Assembly (NCBI GenBank): GCA_964017185.1
Contig: OZ024879.1
Location: forward strand, 43,407,883 to 43,471,882
Source: Rugalucina vietnamica
Taxonomy: Eukaryota; Mollusca; Bivalvia; Lucinida; Lucinidae
DNA: 64,000 nt
Direction of reading: 5' to 3'
This document shows, in pieces, positions 33,040 through 44,599 of the stretch. Position 1 is the stretch's first letter. Each line of letters begins with the position of its first letter. The position numbers and the translations under genes are program-made. The notes beneath the pieces were generated by a model that saw only the letters and a list, made by a program, of their open reading frames with translations, did not search any database and was not told where the DNA came from.

Positions 33040-33740
33040 TTAAATATTCTTTTAAGACATGCACTTAATACAAATTAATACAGACATCAATGTAAGATCA
33101 TGAACAGGCCATTGTGACATGCTCAATGCTTATTATCAAAGGCTACATCTTGAAAATATTGCACCATATGGGACATTTGCCTTTCATACATTAGGGTGAA
33201 CATTAGTCACCAACAAGACAGGTATGTACCAGCCAGGTATCAAACATGTAACCTGACTGCTTCGAGATTATGCTATCCATTCAACTACTGCTATACGCAA
33301 ATTTAAATGAATAATGGATAAAAAAAAGAGGACAATTTTGAATACCAATCCACACACCTTGGAGGAAACAATTGTAACAAGTTATCATCATGCATGAACA
33401 GTAAGGGAAGTACAAGTATGCCATTTACAGATTTTTCAATCAAATAAAACAACACATTAAAATATCTTTGATTAGTGTTCAACAAATATACAAATATATC
33501 AGGGAATTAAACTTTCATAACTCTTAAGTACTCATTCATAGACATGTAGCATACAAATGCACATAAAACTCTATTAATGTTGTTATGCAAATTTGTTGAG
33601 CATTTGTATCTATATGTAGTTTGGAAGTGAAGTGTTTTAGAATAACAGTTGACTATTGTGTCATTGATAGCAATGATCTTTCGGCTCACATGCTTACTGA
33701 AGCTTAAATGAGCTTGAAATGCTGACATTTATAATCTTAC
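33040..33740. other. No gene recognised
   Basis: AT-rich. No coding or repeat signal was seen. By position it may be intronic. Confidence 0.35.
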
Positions 33741-33749
33741 AGAACTAAC

Positions 33750-33858
33750 CTTTAGTATTTGGTCTTTGCTGTTGTTTCCGTTTTCTGTTGTTAGTGTTAG
33801 TGTTGCTGTTCTTTGTTGATGATCTGGCTGTCTGTAGCTGTGTTGGTCTAATAATAAC
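33750..33858 (-). CDS. Possible exon after the DUF7869-like exon (basic, low complexity)
   Basis: Minus strand, bounded by TTATAG|GTTATT and TAAAG|GTTAGT. In phase 0 it reads VIIRPTQLQTARSSTKNSNT then NTNNRKRKQQQRPNTK, an Asn/Gln-rich segment with a basic cluster like a nuclear-localisation signal. Its phase agrees with the last codons of one frame of the upstream exon (AETQEPE). Only a suggested link. Confidence 0.35.
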
Positions 33859-34061
33859 CTATAAATGTAATTAAATGCATTGGTTGATGGGACAGAAACA
33901 ACTTAAGACAAGTTTTATGAAAGACAGTGTACTGCTACTGATAGGAAAATAACTAAAAGGGCCTAACTAAAATATGATTATGTTTGTGTATGGGTACTAT
34001 TTATTTGATAATACATGAGCTACAGGCACAAGGCTACTCTGACTAACCATCTGTTTTATCG

Positions 34062-34322
34062 CTTAGGTCTGAGCCTTCGAAGCTTATATGCTTCTGACTG
34101 GCTATCAGATAACTGGTTAACCACTCAGGTCTGCGTCTTCTAAGGAAAGTGGTCAAAGTCAAATCATCCATATACATAAGCCTTCATGGCTTAGCTGAAT
34201 GGTAACATATATATTTGAATCAATTTTAGATGTCATGACATCTGATTATGTTTAAAGTCCTATTAAATGGAGGCAATTTCCTGACATAACCATAGCTGTT
34301 GGCATCAGCTCAAACAAACAAA
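34062..34322 (+). mobile_element. Family G SINE-like repeat with (CAAA)n tail
   Basis: It contains CAGATAACTGGTTAACCACT, CAGGTCTG, AAGCCTTCATGGCTTAGCTG, ATGTCATGACATC and AAATGGAGGCAATTTCCTGA, and ends CTCAAACAAACAAACTG. These blocks recur in the same order at 50765-51030 and 54930-55285. Confidence 0.65.
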
Positions 34323-34509
34323 CTGTATTGTTACCACATAGCCCCCATCTCCCTAGATAAACAATGACATGTATTTCAAGCACTGAACTCACTCTATCAC
34401 TGAGCTACCACACATCCTTGCTGAGAAATGATAAATTTACCAGGTTGAGGTTTCCAATAATGGTTTCACTAAAACTCCTCTATACTTTTTATTTTGATGA
34501 AAAACATAC

Positions 34510-35107
34510 CTCTGGTTCTTGAGTTTCTGCACTGATGTATGTCGTTGTCTGCTTGCGTGTCACTTGTTGTTGTCTGTCTGGGCAGTTTATCTAGAATCCA
34601 CTCCGCTCTATGTCTTCTATTATGTCCTTTTTTAAGAGTGTCTATATATCTGAACTACCATTCCACCGAACCATCCTTCTTGAAAAGTGCTGCAACATTC
34701 TTTATCAAATTTCCCAGTCGTTCAAAGTCTAATTTCGAATAGTCTTCTTTCACAAAGCCTGGCTGTCCTTTTGGAATTATCACAGTGTCTCTCTGTTTCT
34801 TAAAAAAACTTTCTTTCAACACTTTCCACCTCTGATTAACTTTTCCTTTATAACTAATCTTTACACCTTCGTCAATTTTTGCAACTTTAAAATGTAATGG
34901 CTGTGTGTGTTTCTTTAATGGGTTTATATAATTCTCCATCCAAGATTTAACATTGAACATATGTGTCACTTCCTGGCTATTGGGCAGCAGCTTCAGAAGA
35001 TCCTCCTTCGTCTCCACATCCGTTTTTCTCAGCGCAGCAGCAATGTGAGAGAAATGTGCATCAACATCCTCGTGGGTGTTGCCCACCATTAAGAAGGACA
35101 GGTGCAC
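34510..35107 (-). pseudogene. DUF7869-like exon, probably interrupted
   Basis: Minus strand. The acceptor GTATTTTCTAG opens a phase-0 frame: VHLSFLMVGNTHEDVDAHFS then HIAAALRKTDVETKEDLLKL, a long charged segment with YKGKVNQRWKVLKESFF, and FVKEDYSKLDFERLGNLIKN. The VGxTHEDxD block is the signature I associate with DUF7869 proteins, which are expanded in invertebrates and thought to be transposon-derived. The frame meets TAG at 34655-34657 right after GSVEW, but coding-like sequence continues in the same frame (FRYIDTLKKGHNRRHRAEWI), then apparently in another frame, to a donor AGAG|GTATGT. Both a stop and a frameshift are therefore likely. If TAG is instead the true stop, the exon is intact. 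Confidence 0.6.
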
Positions 35108-35119
35108 CTAGAAAATACA

Positions 35120-35870
35120 GTTTAAGATTGACTAGAATAGTTTTGCTTTTCTGTTATGATCTCTGTTTTTAAAAGGACATTACCATAGCATTCAAATTTG
35201 AAATTCCAAAAGACTTCTGAGATGATAAGAGGAATTACAATTACAAATGTAACAAAATAACTTTAACCACTGCACTATCATAACAAAATAGCTATCTAAG
35301 TTTACATACAAACATATTTTCACATTCCCATATTCATCAATAGTACACATAGGCTTAGAATAGAAGTTATAAAAGACAAAAAATAGAAAATGTTCAGTAT
35401 CCAGATAGGCAGGCTGGGCCCCAGCAGCTGCTCTGTTCCCTCTGAAAATATGCCAATACCATCCCCACCCCACACCCACAAACATCATATTTTTTGAAAC
35501 AATGAATTTCTGAAATTCAAACTGTTAGTTGTTTGAGCGCCAGCCTTCTCCTTCCCCTAAAAAAATGGCATAAGAAATTTTAGACGTCTCACTGATATTT
35601 TAGTCCCCTTTTCTTATCAAATCCCCAAGTATAGCTCATTTTACTCACCTCATTAAAAATATTTTCTCTGACCAACAGCTCACAGAATGACAGGAATGTT
35701 TAGCTTATAAAATATTGCAAGGTCACAGGGGTCAAGGTCACTGGACTAGGTCACCAGACCTTCACCGCTATAAACCAGGCAGACAATAGGGGTTACGGGA
35801 GTGAGTAATAGACGGGTGCTTGCTATCATGTAATTGACCAGTACTTCCGACTTTTCTGTTCATTGCTTTT
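35120..35870. other. No gene recognised; TGACCTTG-type boxes
   Basis: Several AAGGTCA/TGACCTT half-sites cluster at 35728-35772. These also occur in family B. No exon was recognised. Confidence 0.35.
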
Positions 35871-37821
35871 TCCTGATCATCGCTTTCCTGATCATCGCTT
35901 ACTTTTACCATATACATCACGATGGTCCGAGCATGGGCTGAACGATACAGTTTTACTTGTGATATATGATTGACATGATATTTAATTCGATCGACATGAC
36001 CATTAATTGGGCTGACATGACTTTTGATTAATTGAATGGAGAGACGTTTGAGGAGGAAGGATAGTGAAGGCAGTTTCTACTTAAAAAAATGTATTCTTTT
36101 ATTTATAAACACTTAATGCTCAAATTTCACCCATAAAGGGTTATTTATATATATATATGATTCTTTCCCCTCTTAAGCTGCGCCATAGTCCATAGAATAG
36201 CTCCCCTCGCGTCGCGCCTTGATTCGCATAACCATAGATAGCTCTGTCTGCTTCTGGGTCAAGGTCAATTCAGGTCGTGGCAAGGTCAAGGTCGTAAGAG
36301 ACAATCCAGCTCTTCTATGAAGCATAACTTCATAATACGAAGAGATGAACAGCCTCATTCTCGTGCGTTATGTATTGAATGTGATTCTTAAGTATTATCA
36401 ATATTACTTAAACATTATTGAAAGTATGTAATTATTACTTTAAATAGCATTTATAATTCTACGTGTTCTGAGCACAGCATTACTTATGCATAAACCTTAC
36501 AGAATTTGATTTGCTTGGTTGCAAGAACATTGAATGGCTGTATTTAATATTTCAAAACTGAGACCATAAATATTCAGGGGCATCGTATTAGCATAACTAA
36601 CACGTTGATAAGGGAGCACTAGCATAACTAGCACATTATAAGAGAGCACTAGCATAAACTAGCACATATCTAGGAAGTTCTAGCATAACCTGAACTTAAA
36701 CATTACAACAGAAATGTAACCAAGCCTATATATTAAATGCTTAATTGCCAATTAACTATTAAACTTTAGCTTCAAATGTATAAACAGTCTCTTTAAAATT
36801 CATTTAAGGAAAGCCTTAATTAAAAAATCATGGTAATTATCCATATTTAAACAGCAATAAACTTTAAAACTCGAAACAAAACAAGAAAGGATAGCATTAT
36901 CTTTAGTCCTCTCAGGCTCTTTTGGGTTGTCACTGTATACACATAGAGGTCACGATTCAGGTCGATGTCTATAAATAGCTCCAGGTGATCTCCAAATTCG
37001 TAGGGGAAGCCCTCACGTGGTAACTGTCATCTATTCAAAGTACTGTATTCATACGCGGTGTCGCCCAAGGTCAGCTAAGGGTCATTGCACCATCACAGTA
37101 TTGGAAGAGCCTGAAAGTCTAAGATCAAAAATAAGAAAACATTTCAAATTAACAAGAACAAGATAATTCAAACCCTGAACTCCTCAGAATAACAACTGTA
37201 ACCACACATCAACAGCCATCCTTACTTCTTAGCTCTGCAGTAGCCTAGAATAAAAATATAGTCATAAACCACGAAATCTAGTTACACTATTTCAATTCGA
37301 AAGCTGACTTTTTGCGAGAGTGTGTCTGCTCCAGGGGATGCGGTCGTTTATATATGGGGGGCCGGGCCGCGCTGTACGAACTTGTTGGATTTCTGTGGAC
37401 CATGTGACCAGTGTTTTGCTCGCTCTTGTACGATTCTGTAGGATATATGCAAATTCAGCGTGGCTAATTTAAATATAACAGCATTGTGACAAAATGGGAA
37501 AGGTGAGATTCTCCTCTCGCCTACTTCACCTGTAACAATATATGAATGGAATCGCGATTCGAATCACCTGCAAATGAGAATAACTATTTATTAGTAAGAT
37601 TTTTAGAATTTATATGTCCGTTCAGAGACATAAAGCTATCGTTCTTCTCGTCTTATCGGCAACTACGCCACCATAGTGGAACAGCCAAATTTCGGATAAC
37701 CTCGGTTCTGGCCATTTCAGTCGTTGTAAAACACGAAAATGGAGAACTCCCGCCACTTGTCAAAAGTTTGTCATCTTTCTGCAGCCTGCAAGCATAGTTA
37801 GCTAACAAATTGGATACAATT

Positions 37822-38096
37822 CAGCAAGTAAATAAAAAAAACTGATATCCTTTAAGAGCAGTGAACATATTAATGAGAAAGGGAATTTGCCATACCATGG
37901 TTTCGGCTACTTAAGCCTCTTCAGTGACCCTACAGATTTGACAACATGGAGCCAAAGAGAATGACTGTAATTTTGCATCTTTCAGCACGATAGTCGATAC
38001 AAAGACTATTAAATTCGAAATGGGGCCAAATATATATTAAATGTTGGTTAGAAAATGAATCTGAACCAATAATGATTTTCTGATTTCTCAGAATGG
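37822..38096 (-). mobile_element. Retrozyme-like element (subfamily 2), partial monomer
   Basis: Minus strand. It matches other family D copies at 43229-44213, 53835-54003 and, for the other half of the unit, 60205-60452. It covers about 70% of a ~380-bp monomer and includes the hammerhead at 37887-37930. The left limit is AAGTAAATAAAA, the right limit TCTCAGAAT. Confidence 0.75.
37887..37930 (-). ncRNA. Hammerhead ribozyme, type I (weakened stem I)
   Basis: Minus strand: CUGAAGA core, stem II GGCU/AGCC with loop UAAGU, GAAA, stem III ACC/GGU with a 2-nt loop, then U-A cleavage site. Stem I pairs GUCA with UGGC (4 bp). The two outer pairs present in the duplicate at 43301-43344 are lost here (AA for CC), so this copy may cleave poorly. 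Confidence 0.75.
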
Positions 38097-38431
38097 TAAG
38101 GATGCTATTCAACTTTCGCTAGAGGTAATTCCACATTAACTTGTCGCTATGTCTAGTTATACAACTCGTCTGTCAAACGTCATAAGTTTTCGTGGGCCCA
38201 CATGTGAACTGTCAACAAACTGACAGTTTTATCGTCACTCAAGCAATCTTACTGTCTCTGTAATGATTACCATCATACGCATCAATCACCATTGTTGCTA
38301 CCAGTCCATCATCATCAGCATTATTGGGGCTTACAGCACATGCGGGTGGGTGGGGAATTAATGGTATTGAATATCTCATTGACCAAGACAATAAAAGCTT
38401 GATTCATGACCATATCTTCATATCGGAATAA

Positions 38432-38887
38432 TCAGGCAACTGTACCAGAGACTACGGCTGTGTAGAAACGTAACGGGTATTGTTCGGGCTTGTTCAGTTC
38501 CACTCTCTTCGGGGTTAGAATCATCTCCTCACCCTGCCCAAGCAGCTGAGGTCTCAAATCCTCCAGCACGTCTCCATCCTGTAACCCCTCTGTCCAACTC
38601 ACACCTATCCAATGGCGGGCCGAATCATCCCTCGACATTCGCACTATGTCCCGCCCCACCTCAATGCAACGTGGCGTCTGTGAATTTATAACTTCCAAGC
38701 CATCCAGACCCGTACCCGATTTCTCCAAGTGTCCCGGAGACTCCAAATGCGTGTCGAGCTTTTTCTTACTCCCAGTCTTGAAATCACATGGGACGCAGGT
38801 AAATGGTATCTCACTGTCCACCACATGCTGGGTATAGAAATGGGAGTTCCGCCCTGCTCTTGCCCTCGACATATCCACACGACACAC
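38432..38887 (-). pseudogene. Ty3/gypsy element 3' ORF with C2H2-like finger
   Basis: Minus-strand open frame of about 150 codons: PFTCVPCDFKTGSKKKLDTH LESPGH-type text fits one C2H2 finger (C-x2-C-x12-H-x5-H). The C-terminal QYPLRFYTAVVSGTVA lies inside the duplicated segment. It follows the integrase C-terminal piece (39020-39208) on the same strand, as expected for an extra ORF or the tail of pol in a gypsy-like element. Function unknown. Confidence 0.45.
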
Positions 38888-39019
38888 AGCGGTAAGCTCT
38901 CCCTCTGGATAAGATGTATTGAAGCTGACCTGTAGCCATACTGAAATGATACATTGTCACCTGCTAAGTTTCTGTCGGTCTTTTTTTTTGACCTTGACCT
39001 TTGACCCTTGACCTTGACT

Positions 39020-40321
39020 CTAATTACCCCTTTTAAATTCTCGCGTTGCTCTGTCCATCCATTTTGGCCTCTTCTGTCCAACATATCTCTTCAATTTGTC
39101 GTGATGCACCACACGATTATCTCCCTTTTCCAAGCCAATTAAGTATGTCACATCACTGAGTCTCTTGAGCACGACGCATAGTACAGCAAAGTGTAGCAAG
39201 CACAGCACCTACCCCTAGGCTACCTAACGGTGCCTTCGGCTTCTGGGGAATCTTGTCAGCAGCACAGATATCACACGCCAGCACCCAGTTATTTACCTCA
39301 TCTCTCATCTCATACCAGTAGTATTTCTGTTTTACTCTTTCATAGGTCTTCCGACAGCCAAAATGACCACCCATTCTAGCATCATGGACTTCCTTCAAGA
39401 CCTCCTTCCAGAGATTTCTGGGAATAAGTAGCTGAAAATACTTACTAAGGCCATTTTTCTGAACACATTATTTCACAATCAAACCATTGTCTAGGCTAAG
39501 TGAATTCCAGATAACCCAATAATGCCGTGTGTCTGGGCTTTTTGTCACAACATCAGTACTTGAGGGTCGCTTACGTCCCTTCAACAGATTTTCATACACA
39601 AATGAAATGTCGGGATCCTCTTTCTGCATGTTAGCCAAGTTTTCATCTGTATAATTACTCAAAATTACCTTTACTGGTAGAACAGCTGGGGTCTCAGGAT
39701 CTCGCCTTGCTCCATCCCCTGTAGCCTGACCTTCATGTGTCTTTTCTTGCGTACCATAAGATCGTGTTTCTACAGCTCTAACATCTTCTCTGACATCAGT
39801 GTTTCCCTGGACTTCTGTGTGAGTTGTCTCCTTTTCACAATACTCACCATTCTGTAAATCACAGCTCAACTCTACTTTACTATTGCCCGTCTTCTCCACA
39901 TACACGGGTTGCAACCTCTTCACACATTGGACCATATTCTACTTCATACAACTAAGACTATCAACAAGCGGATTACTAGCCGTGACTTTGAGTTCACCCC
40001 TTGACTCATTACTTTGTCCATTTTTAATTGGGCCCATGGACTTCGTAATACATCTCACCTGCTTAACACTGTGTTGATTCTCACCCTCTTCCAATGCTTG
40101 GTAACTCACTTCCTTGCTCATTCCTGAACTTCCCAACAGTAGAGTACTCCTCATATCTATAGCTTTCTTTTCACACTTCTTACAAGGCCAGCATTTCAGC
40201 GGCTCTAAAGTGTCTACTTCACTACACTGACAGTCCCAAGGACTAACACAACGAGACATTCCATCTGCATTACAATGCCCACCGGATTTTCGATAACTCA
40301 CCGTAAAGTCATATGCGGACC
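39020..40321 (-). pseudogene. Ty3/gypsy pol remnant (RNase H end to integrase), internally deleted
   Basis: Minus strand, in order: QWSAYDFTVSYRKSGGHCNA then DGMSR (end of RNase H), a linker with PDISFVYENLLKGRKRPSST and RHYWVIWNSLSLDNGLIVK, the integrase H2C2 finger (VHDARMGGHFGCRKTYERVK, then QKYYWY and CDIC), and the integrase C-terminus (LKRLSDVTYLIGLEKGDNRV, VHHDKLKRYVG). The catalytic core with its D,D-35-E residues is missing between PLGSLGVGA and the C-terminal piece. Stops break the frame near 39936 and 39399-39467. RT, protease and gag are absent. Coding sequence runs directly into the right copy of the 2.6-kb duplication, so that junction is not a normal LTR border. Confidence 0.85.
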
Positions 40322-40391
40322 ATTGCTTTCCTGATCATCGCTTACTTTTACCATATACATCACGATGGACCGAGCATGGGCTGAACGATAC

Positions 40392-40640
40392 TTCTTTTTG
40401 TTTTATGTCTTGGTGTTTAAAATATTTTTGTGCTGTTGGCGCCTTATGTATGTTTGCATATTTTTAGTTAAGTTAAGGTAACTGAGTGGCCACCTATTGG
40501 GAAAATAGCTGCTCATTCGGCTTACGAAATGTTTTCATGGTATAAGTATTGTTAGTATGTTTTTTTCCCACCTTGGTTTTTGGAGTGGGAGTCTTTTTCT
40601 GATTGCGCCTTTTCCTGATCTTTGCCTGCTTGTACTTTTT
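40392..40640 (+). repeat. Family A repeat, truncated, with paralogous empty site
   Basis: The left duplicate reads GAACGATACAGTTTTACTTG. Here family A sequence (TTCTTTTTGTTTTATGTC ... CTTGTACTTTTTC) sits between GATAC and ACTTGTG, with about six target bases missing. This fixes the copy's ends and shows that 5'-truncated copies are real insertions. Confidence 0.85.
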
Positions 40641-40824
40641 CACTTGTGATATATGATTGACATGATATTTAATTCGATCGGCATGACCATTAAATGGGCT
40701 GACATGACTTTCGATTAATTGAATGGAGAGACTTGAGGAGGAAGGATATTGAAGGCAGTTTCTACTTTAAAAATGTATTTTTTTATTTATAAACACTTAA
40801 TGCTCAGATTTCACCCATAAAGGG

Positions 40825-40825
<1 letters not shown>

Positions 40826-40884
<59 letters not shown>
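40826..40884. repeat. (AT)n microsatellite, expanded
   Basis: About 29 AT units, against about 6 at the matching place in the left duplicate (36147-36158). Confidence 0.9.
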
Positions 40885-40887
<3 letters not shown>

Positions 40888-42336
40888 TCTTTCCCCTCTT
40901 AAGCTGCACCATAGTCCATAGAATAGCCCCCCTCGCGTCGCGCCTGGATTCGCATAACCATAGATAGCTCTGTCTGCTTCTGGGTCAAGGTCAATTCAGG
41001 TCGTGGCAAGGTCAAGGTCGTATGAGACAATCCAGCTCTTCTATGAAGCATAACTTCATAATACGAAGAGATGAACAGCCTCATTCTCGTACGTTATGTA
41101 TTTAATGTGATTCTTAAGTATGACCAATATTACTTAAACATTCGTGAAAGTATGTAATTATTACTTTAAATAGCATTTATAATTCTACGTGTTCTGAGCA
41201 CAGCATTACTTATGCATAAACCTTACAGAATTTGATTTGCTTGGTTGCAAGAGCATGGAATGGCTGTATTTAATATTTCAAAACTGAGACCATAAATATT
41301 CAGGGGCATCGTATTAGCATAACTAACACGTTGATAAAGGAGCACTAGCATAACTAGCACATTATAAGGGAGTACTAGCATAAACTAGCACATATCTAGG
41401 AAGTTCTAGCATAACCAGAACTTAAACATTACAACAGAAATGTAACCAAGCCTATATATTAAATGCTTAATTGCCAATTAACTATTAAACTTTAGCTTCA
41501 AATGTATAAACAGTCTCTTTAAAATTCATTTAAGGAAAGCCTTAATTAAAAATCATGGTAATTATCCATATTTAAACAGCAATAAACTTTAAAACTCGAA
41601 ACAAAACAAGAAAGGATAGCATTATCTTTAGTCCTCTCAGGCTCTTTTGGGTTGTCACTGTATACACATAGAGGTCACGATTCAGGTCGATGTCTATAAA
41701 TAGCTCCAGGTGATCTCCAAATACGTAGGGGAAGCCCTCACGTGGTAACTGTCATCTATTCATAGTACTGTATTCATACGCGGTGTCGCCCAAGGTCAGC
41801 TAAGGGTCATTGCACCATCACAGTATTGGAAGAGCCTGAAAGTCTTAAGATCAAAAACAAGAAAACATTTCAAATTAACAAGAACAAGATAATTCAAACC
41901 CTGAACTCCTCAGAATAACAACTGTAACCACACATCAACAGCCATCCTTACTTAGCTCTGCAGTAGCCTAGAATAAAAATATAGTCCTAAACCACGAAAT
42001 CTAGTTACACTATTTCAATTCGAAAGCTGACTTTTGTGAGAGTGTGTCTGCTCCAGGGGATGCTGTCGTTTATATATGGGGGGCCGGGCCGCGCTGTACG
42101 AACCTGTTGGATTTCTGTGGGCCATGTGACCAGTGTTTTCCTCGCTCTTGTACGATTCTGTAGGATTTATGCAAATTCAGCGTGGCTAATTTAAATATAA
42201 CAGCATTGTGACAAAATGGGAAAGGTGAGATTTTCCTCTCGCCTACTTCACCTGTAACAATATATGAATGGAATCGCGATTCGAATCACCTGCAAATGAG
42301 AATAACTGTTTATTAGTAAGATTTTTAGAATTTATA

Positions 42337-43024
42337 TACTGAACAAAAAAAGAAACGCAACAATTATATTCCACTAAATTTTGAGAAAACTATGATAGAA
42401 TCAGAAATCATTGAATTTTCTACTTCTGCATTAGATATCAGGCTTCCGAATGCACGAAACCGATTTTCGTTTTGATGAGTATTTACGGAGTTATCCGATG
42501 CCGACCATGGACATGCTGAAAGTAGTAATCCACAGAATGCGCATGCGCAAGCATTAAAATAATGGTATGATTTAAATCCGCTTTAAATCCCCATTCAAAT
42601 TCACAATGTACCACTCAGCAGATAACTCACACGTTCAAGAAATAAAACGAATTAAATTGAAATTATCCCCCTTTTAATTAAACATATAGGGATTTTGATG
42701 GTTTTAATTACGAGCTTGTGTGCCGCGGAACTTTATTTCTTTTTCATGAATTTTAATAAGGGAGCAGCTGATATTGTTTCTTGATGATTTAGAGGTTCAA
42801 AAGTGTGCGCATGCGCATAGCAATTTTTTCCCGATTTGCATTATTTAAGACGACAAAAAATTCTCATTCAGTTTTTATCGAAATGAAAATCAGTTTTTGC
42901 ATGATATACCCTAATATCCCATGAATGGGAATCATACAGCAACAGACCTGAAATTATTAACACTTTACCCTTAAACTAGAAAATCCTCGGTGGCCTATTG
43001 TTGCGTTTCTTTTTTTGTTCAGTA
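42337..43024. mobile_element. MITE E, copy 1 (688 bp, TA target)
   Basis: The terminal inverted repeats TACTGAACAAAAAAAGAAAC (and about seven more bases) match exactly at both ends. TA is duplicated at 42335-42336 and 43025-43026. The left duplicate (GAATTTATATGTCCG) is the empty site and confirms a TA duplication. No ORF. Tc1/mariner-type by TIR and target. Confidence 0.92.
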
Positions 43025-43300
43025 TATGTCCGTTCAGAGACATAAAGCTGTCGTTCTTCTCGTCTTATCGGCAACTACGCCACCATAGTGGAACAGCCAA
43101 ATTTCGGATAACCTCGGTTCTGGCCATTTCAGTCGTTGTAAAACACGAAAATGGAGAACTCCCGCCACTTGTCAAAAGTTTGTCATCTTTCTGCAGCCTG
43201 CAAGCATAGTTTGCTAACAAATTGGATACAATTTAGCAAGTAAATAAAAATAGAACTGATATCCTTTAAGAGCAGTGAACATATTAATGAGAAAGGGAAT

Positions 43301-43344
43301 GGGCCATACCATGGTTTCGGCTACTTAAGCCTCTTCAGTGACCC
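43301..43344 (-). ncRNA. Hammerhead ribozyme, type I (complete fold)
   Basis: Minus strand, 44 nt. Stem I GGGUCA/UGGCCC (6 pairs, one G-U), core CUGAAGA, stem II GGCU/AGCC with loop UAAGU, GAAA, stem III ACC/GGU closed by a 2-nt loop, U16.1-A17 cleavage position. All invariant core residues (C3, U4, G5, A6, G8, A9, G12, A13, A14) are present. Its sequence differs from the 46.9-48.1 kb hammerheads in every stem, yet pairing is kept. Confidence 0.85.
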
Positions 43345-43448
43345 TACAGATTTGACAACATGGAGCCAAAGAGAATGACTGTAATTTCGCATCTTTCAGC
43401 ACGATAGTCGATACAAAGACTATTAAATTCGAAATGGGGCCAAATATA

Positions 43449-44132
43449 TACTGAACAAAAAAAGAAACGCAACAATAGGCCACCGAGGATTTTCGAGTTT
43501 TAGGGTAAAACGTTAATAATTTCAGGTCTGTTGCTGTATGATTCTCATTCATGGGATATTAGGGTATATTATGCAAAAACTGATTTTCATTTCGATAAAA
43601 ATTGAATGAGAATTTTTGTCTTAAATAATGCAAATCGGGAAAAATTTGTTCTGCGCATGCGCACACTTTTGAACCTCCAAATCATCAAGAAACAATGTCA
43701 GCTGCTCCCTAATTAAAATTCATGAAAAAGAAATAAAGTTCCGCGACACACAAGCTCGTAATTAAAACCATCAAAATCCCTATATGTTTAATTGAAAGGG
43801 GGATAATTTCAATTTAATTCGTTTTATTTCTTTAACGTGTGAGTTATCTGCTTAGTGGTACATTGTGATTTTGAATGGGGGTTTATAGCGGATTTAAATC
43901 ATACCATTATTTTAATGCTTGCGCATGCACACTGTGTGGATTACTACTTTCAGCATGCCCATGGTCGGCATCGGATAACTCCGTAAATACTCATCAAAAT
44001 GAAAATCGGTTTCTTGCATTCGGAAGCCTGATATCTAATGCAGAAACAGAAAATGCAACTATTTCTGATTCTATAATAGGTTTCTCAAAATTTAGTGGAA
44101 TATAATTGTTGCGTTTCTTTTTTTGTTCAGTA
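43449..44132. mobile_element. MITE E, copy 2 (684 bp, opposite orientation)
   Basis: Same TIRs as copy 1 but inverted relative to it, inserted into the hammerhead-bearing element. TA is duplicated at 43447-43448 and 44133-44134. The left duplicate (CCAAATATATATTAAATG) is the exact empty site. Confidence 0.92.
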
Positions 44133-44599
44133 TATATTAAATGTTGGTTAGAAAATGAATCTAAACCAATAATGATTTTCTGATTTCTCAGAATGTTAAG
44201 GATGCTTTTCAACTTTCGCTAGAGGTAATTCCACATTAACTTGTCGCTATGTCTAGTTATACAACTCGTCTGTCAAACGTCATAAGTTTTTGTGGGCCCA
44301 CATGTGAACTGTCAACAAACTGTAAGTTTTATCGTCACTCGAGCAATCTTACTGTCTCTGTAATGATTACCATCATACGCATCAATCACCATTGTTGCTA
44401 CCAGTCTATCATCATCATCATCATCATTATTGGGGCTTACAGCACATGCGGGTGGGTGGGGAATTAATGGTATTGAATATCTCATTGACCAAGACAATAA
44501 AAGCATGATTCATGACCATATCTTCATATCGGAATAATCAGGCAACTGTACCAGAGACTACGGCTGTGTGGGTACATAACGGGTATTGTTCGGGCTTCA

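Larger units (their letters stand above)
35878..38490. repeat. 2.6-kb direct duplication, left copy
   Basis: It matches 40322-44597 almost base for base once three insertions are removed from the right copy. Homology starts around GCTTTCCTGATCATCGC and ends at ATTGTTCGGGCTT. No recognised host gene inside. It contains a hammerhead-bearing element (37822-38096). The AT microsatellite is short here (ATATATATATAT at about 36147-36158) compared with about 58 bp in the right copy. Confidence 0.9.
43229..44213 (-). mobile_element. Retrozyme-like element (subfamily 2), split by MITE E
   Basis: Minus-strand counterpart of 37822-38096, interrupted by the MITE at 43449-44132. Carries the better-preserved hammerhead (43301-43344). 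Confidence 0.75.
40322..44597. repeat. 2.6-kb direct duplication, right copy with three insertions
   Basis: Same sequence as 35878-38490 plus insertions at 40392-40640 (family A), 42337-43024 and 43449-44132 (two copies of one MITE in opposite orientation). Without them the length is about 2.65 kb. Few base differences, hence a fairly recent duplication. Confidence 0.9.

Noticed and set aside
40392-40640. Family A 3' end as a splice acceptor (CCTTTTC followed by AG in some copies)
   Set aside because: AG is present at only some copies and no coding exon begins there. The shared end is better explained by insertion.
35878-44597. 2.6-kb repeats as LTRs of the gypsy remnant
   Set aside because: No TG...CA ends, no primer-binding site, and the right repeat begins inside RNase H coding sequence. 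Kept only as a hypothesis.
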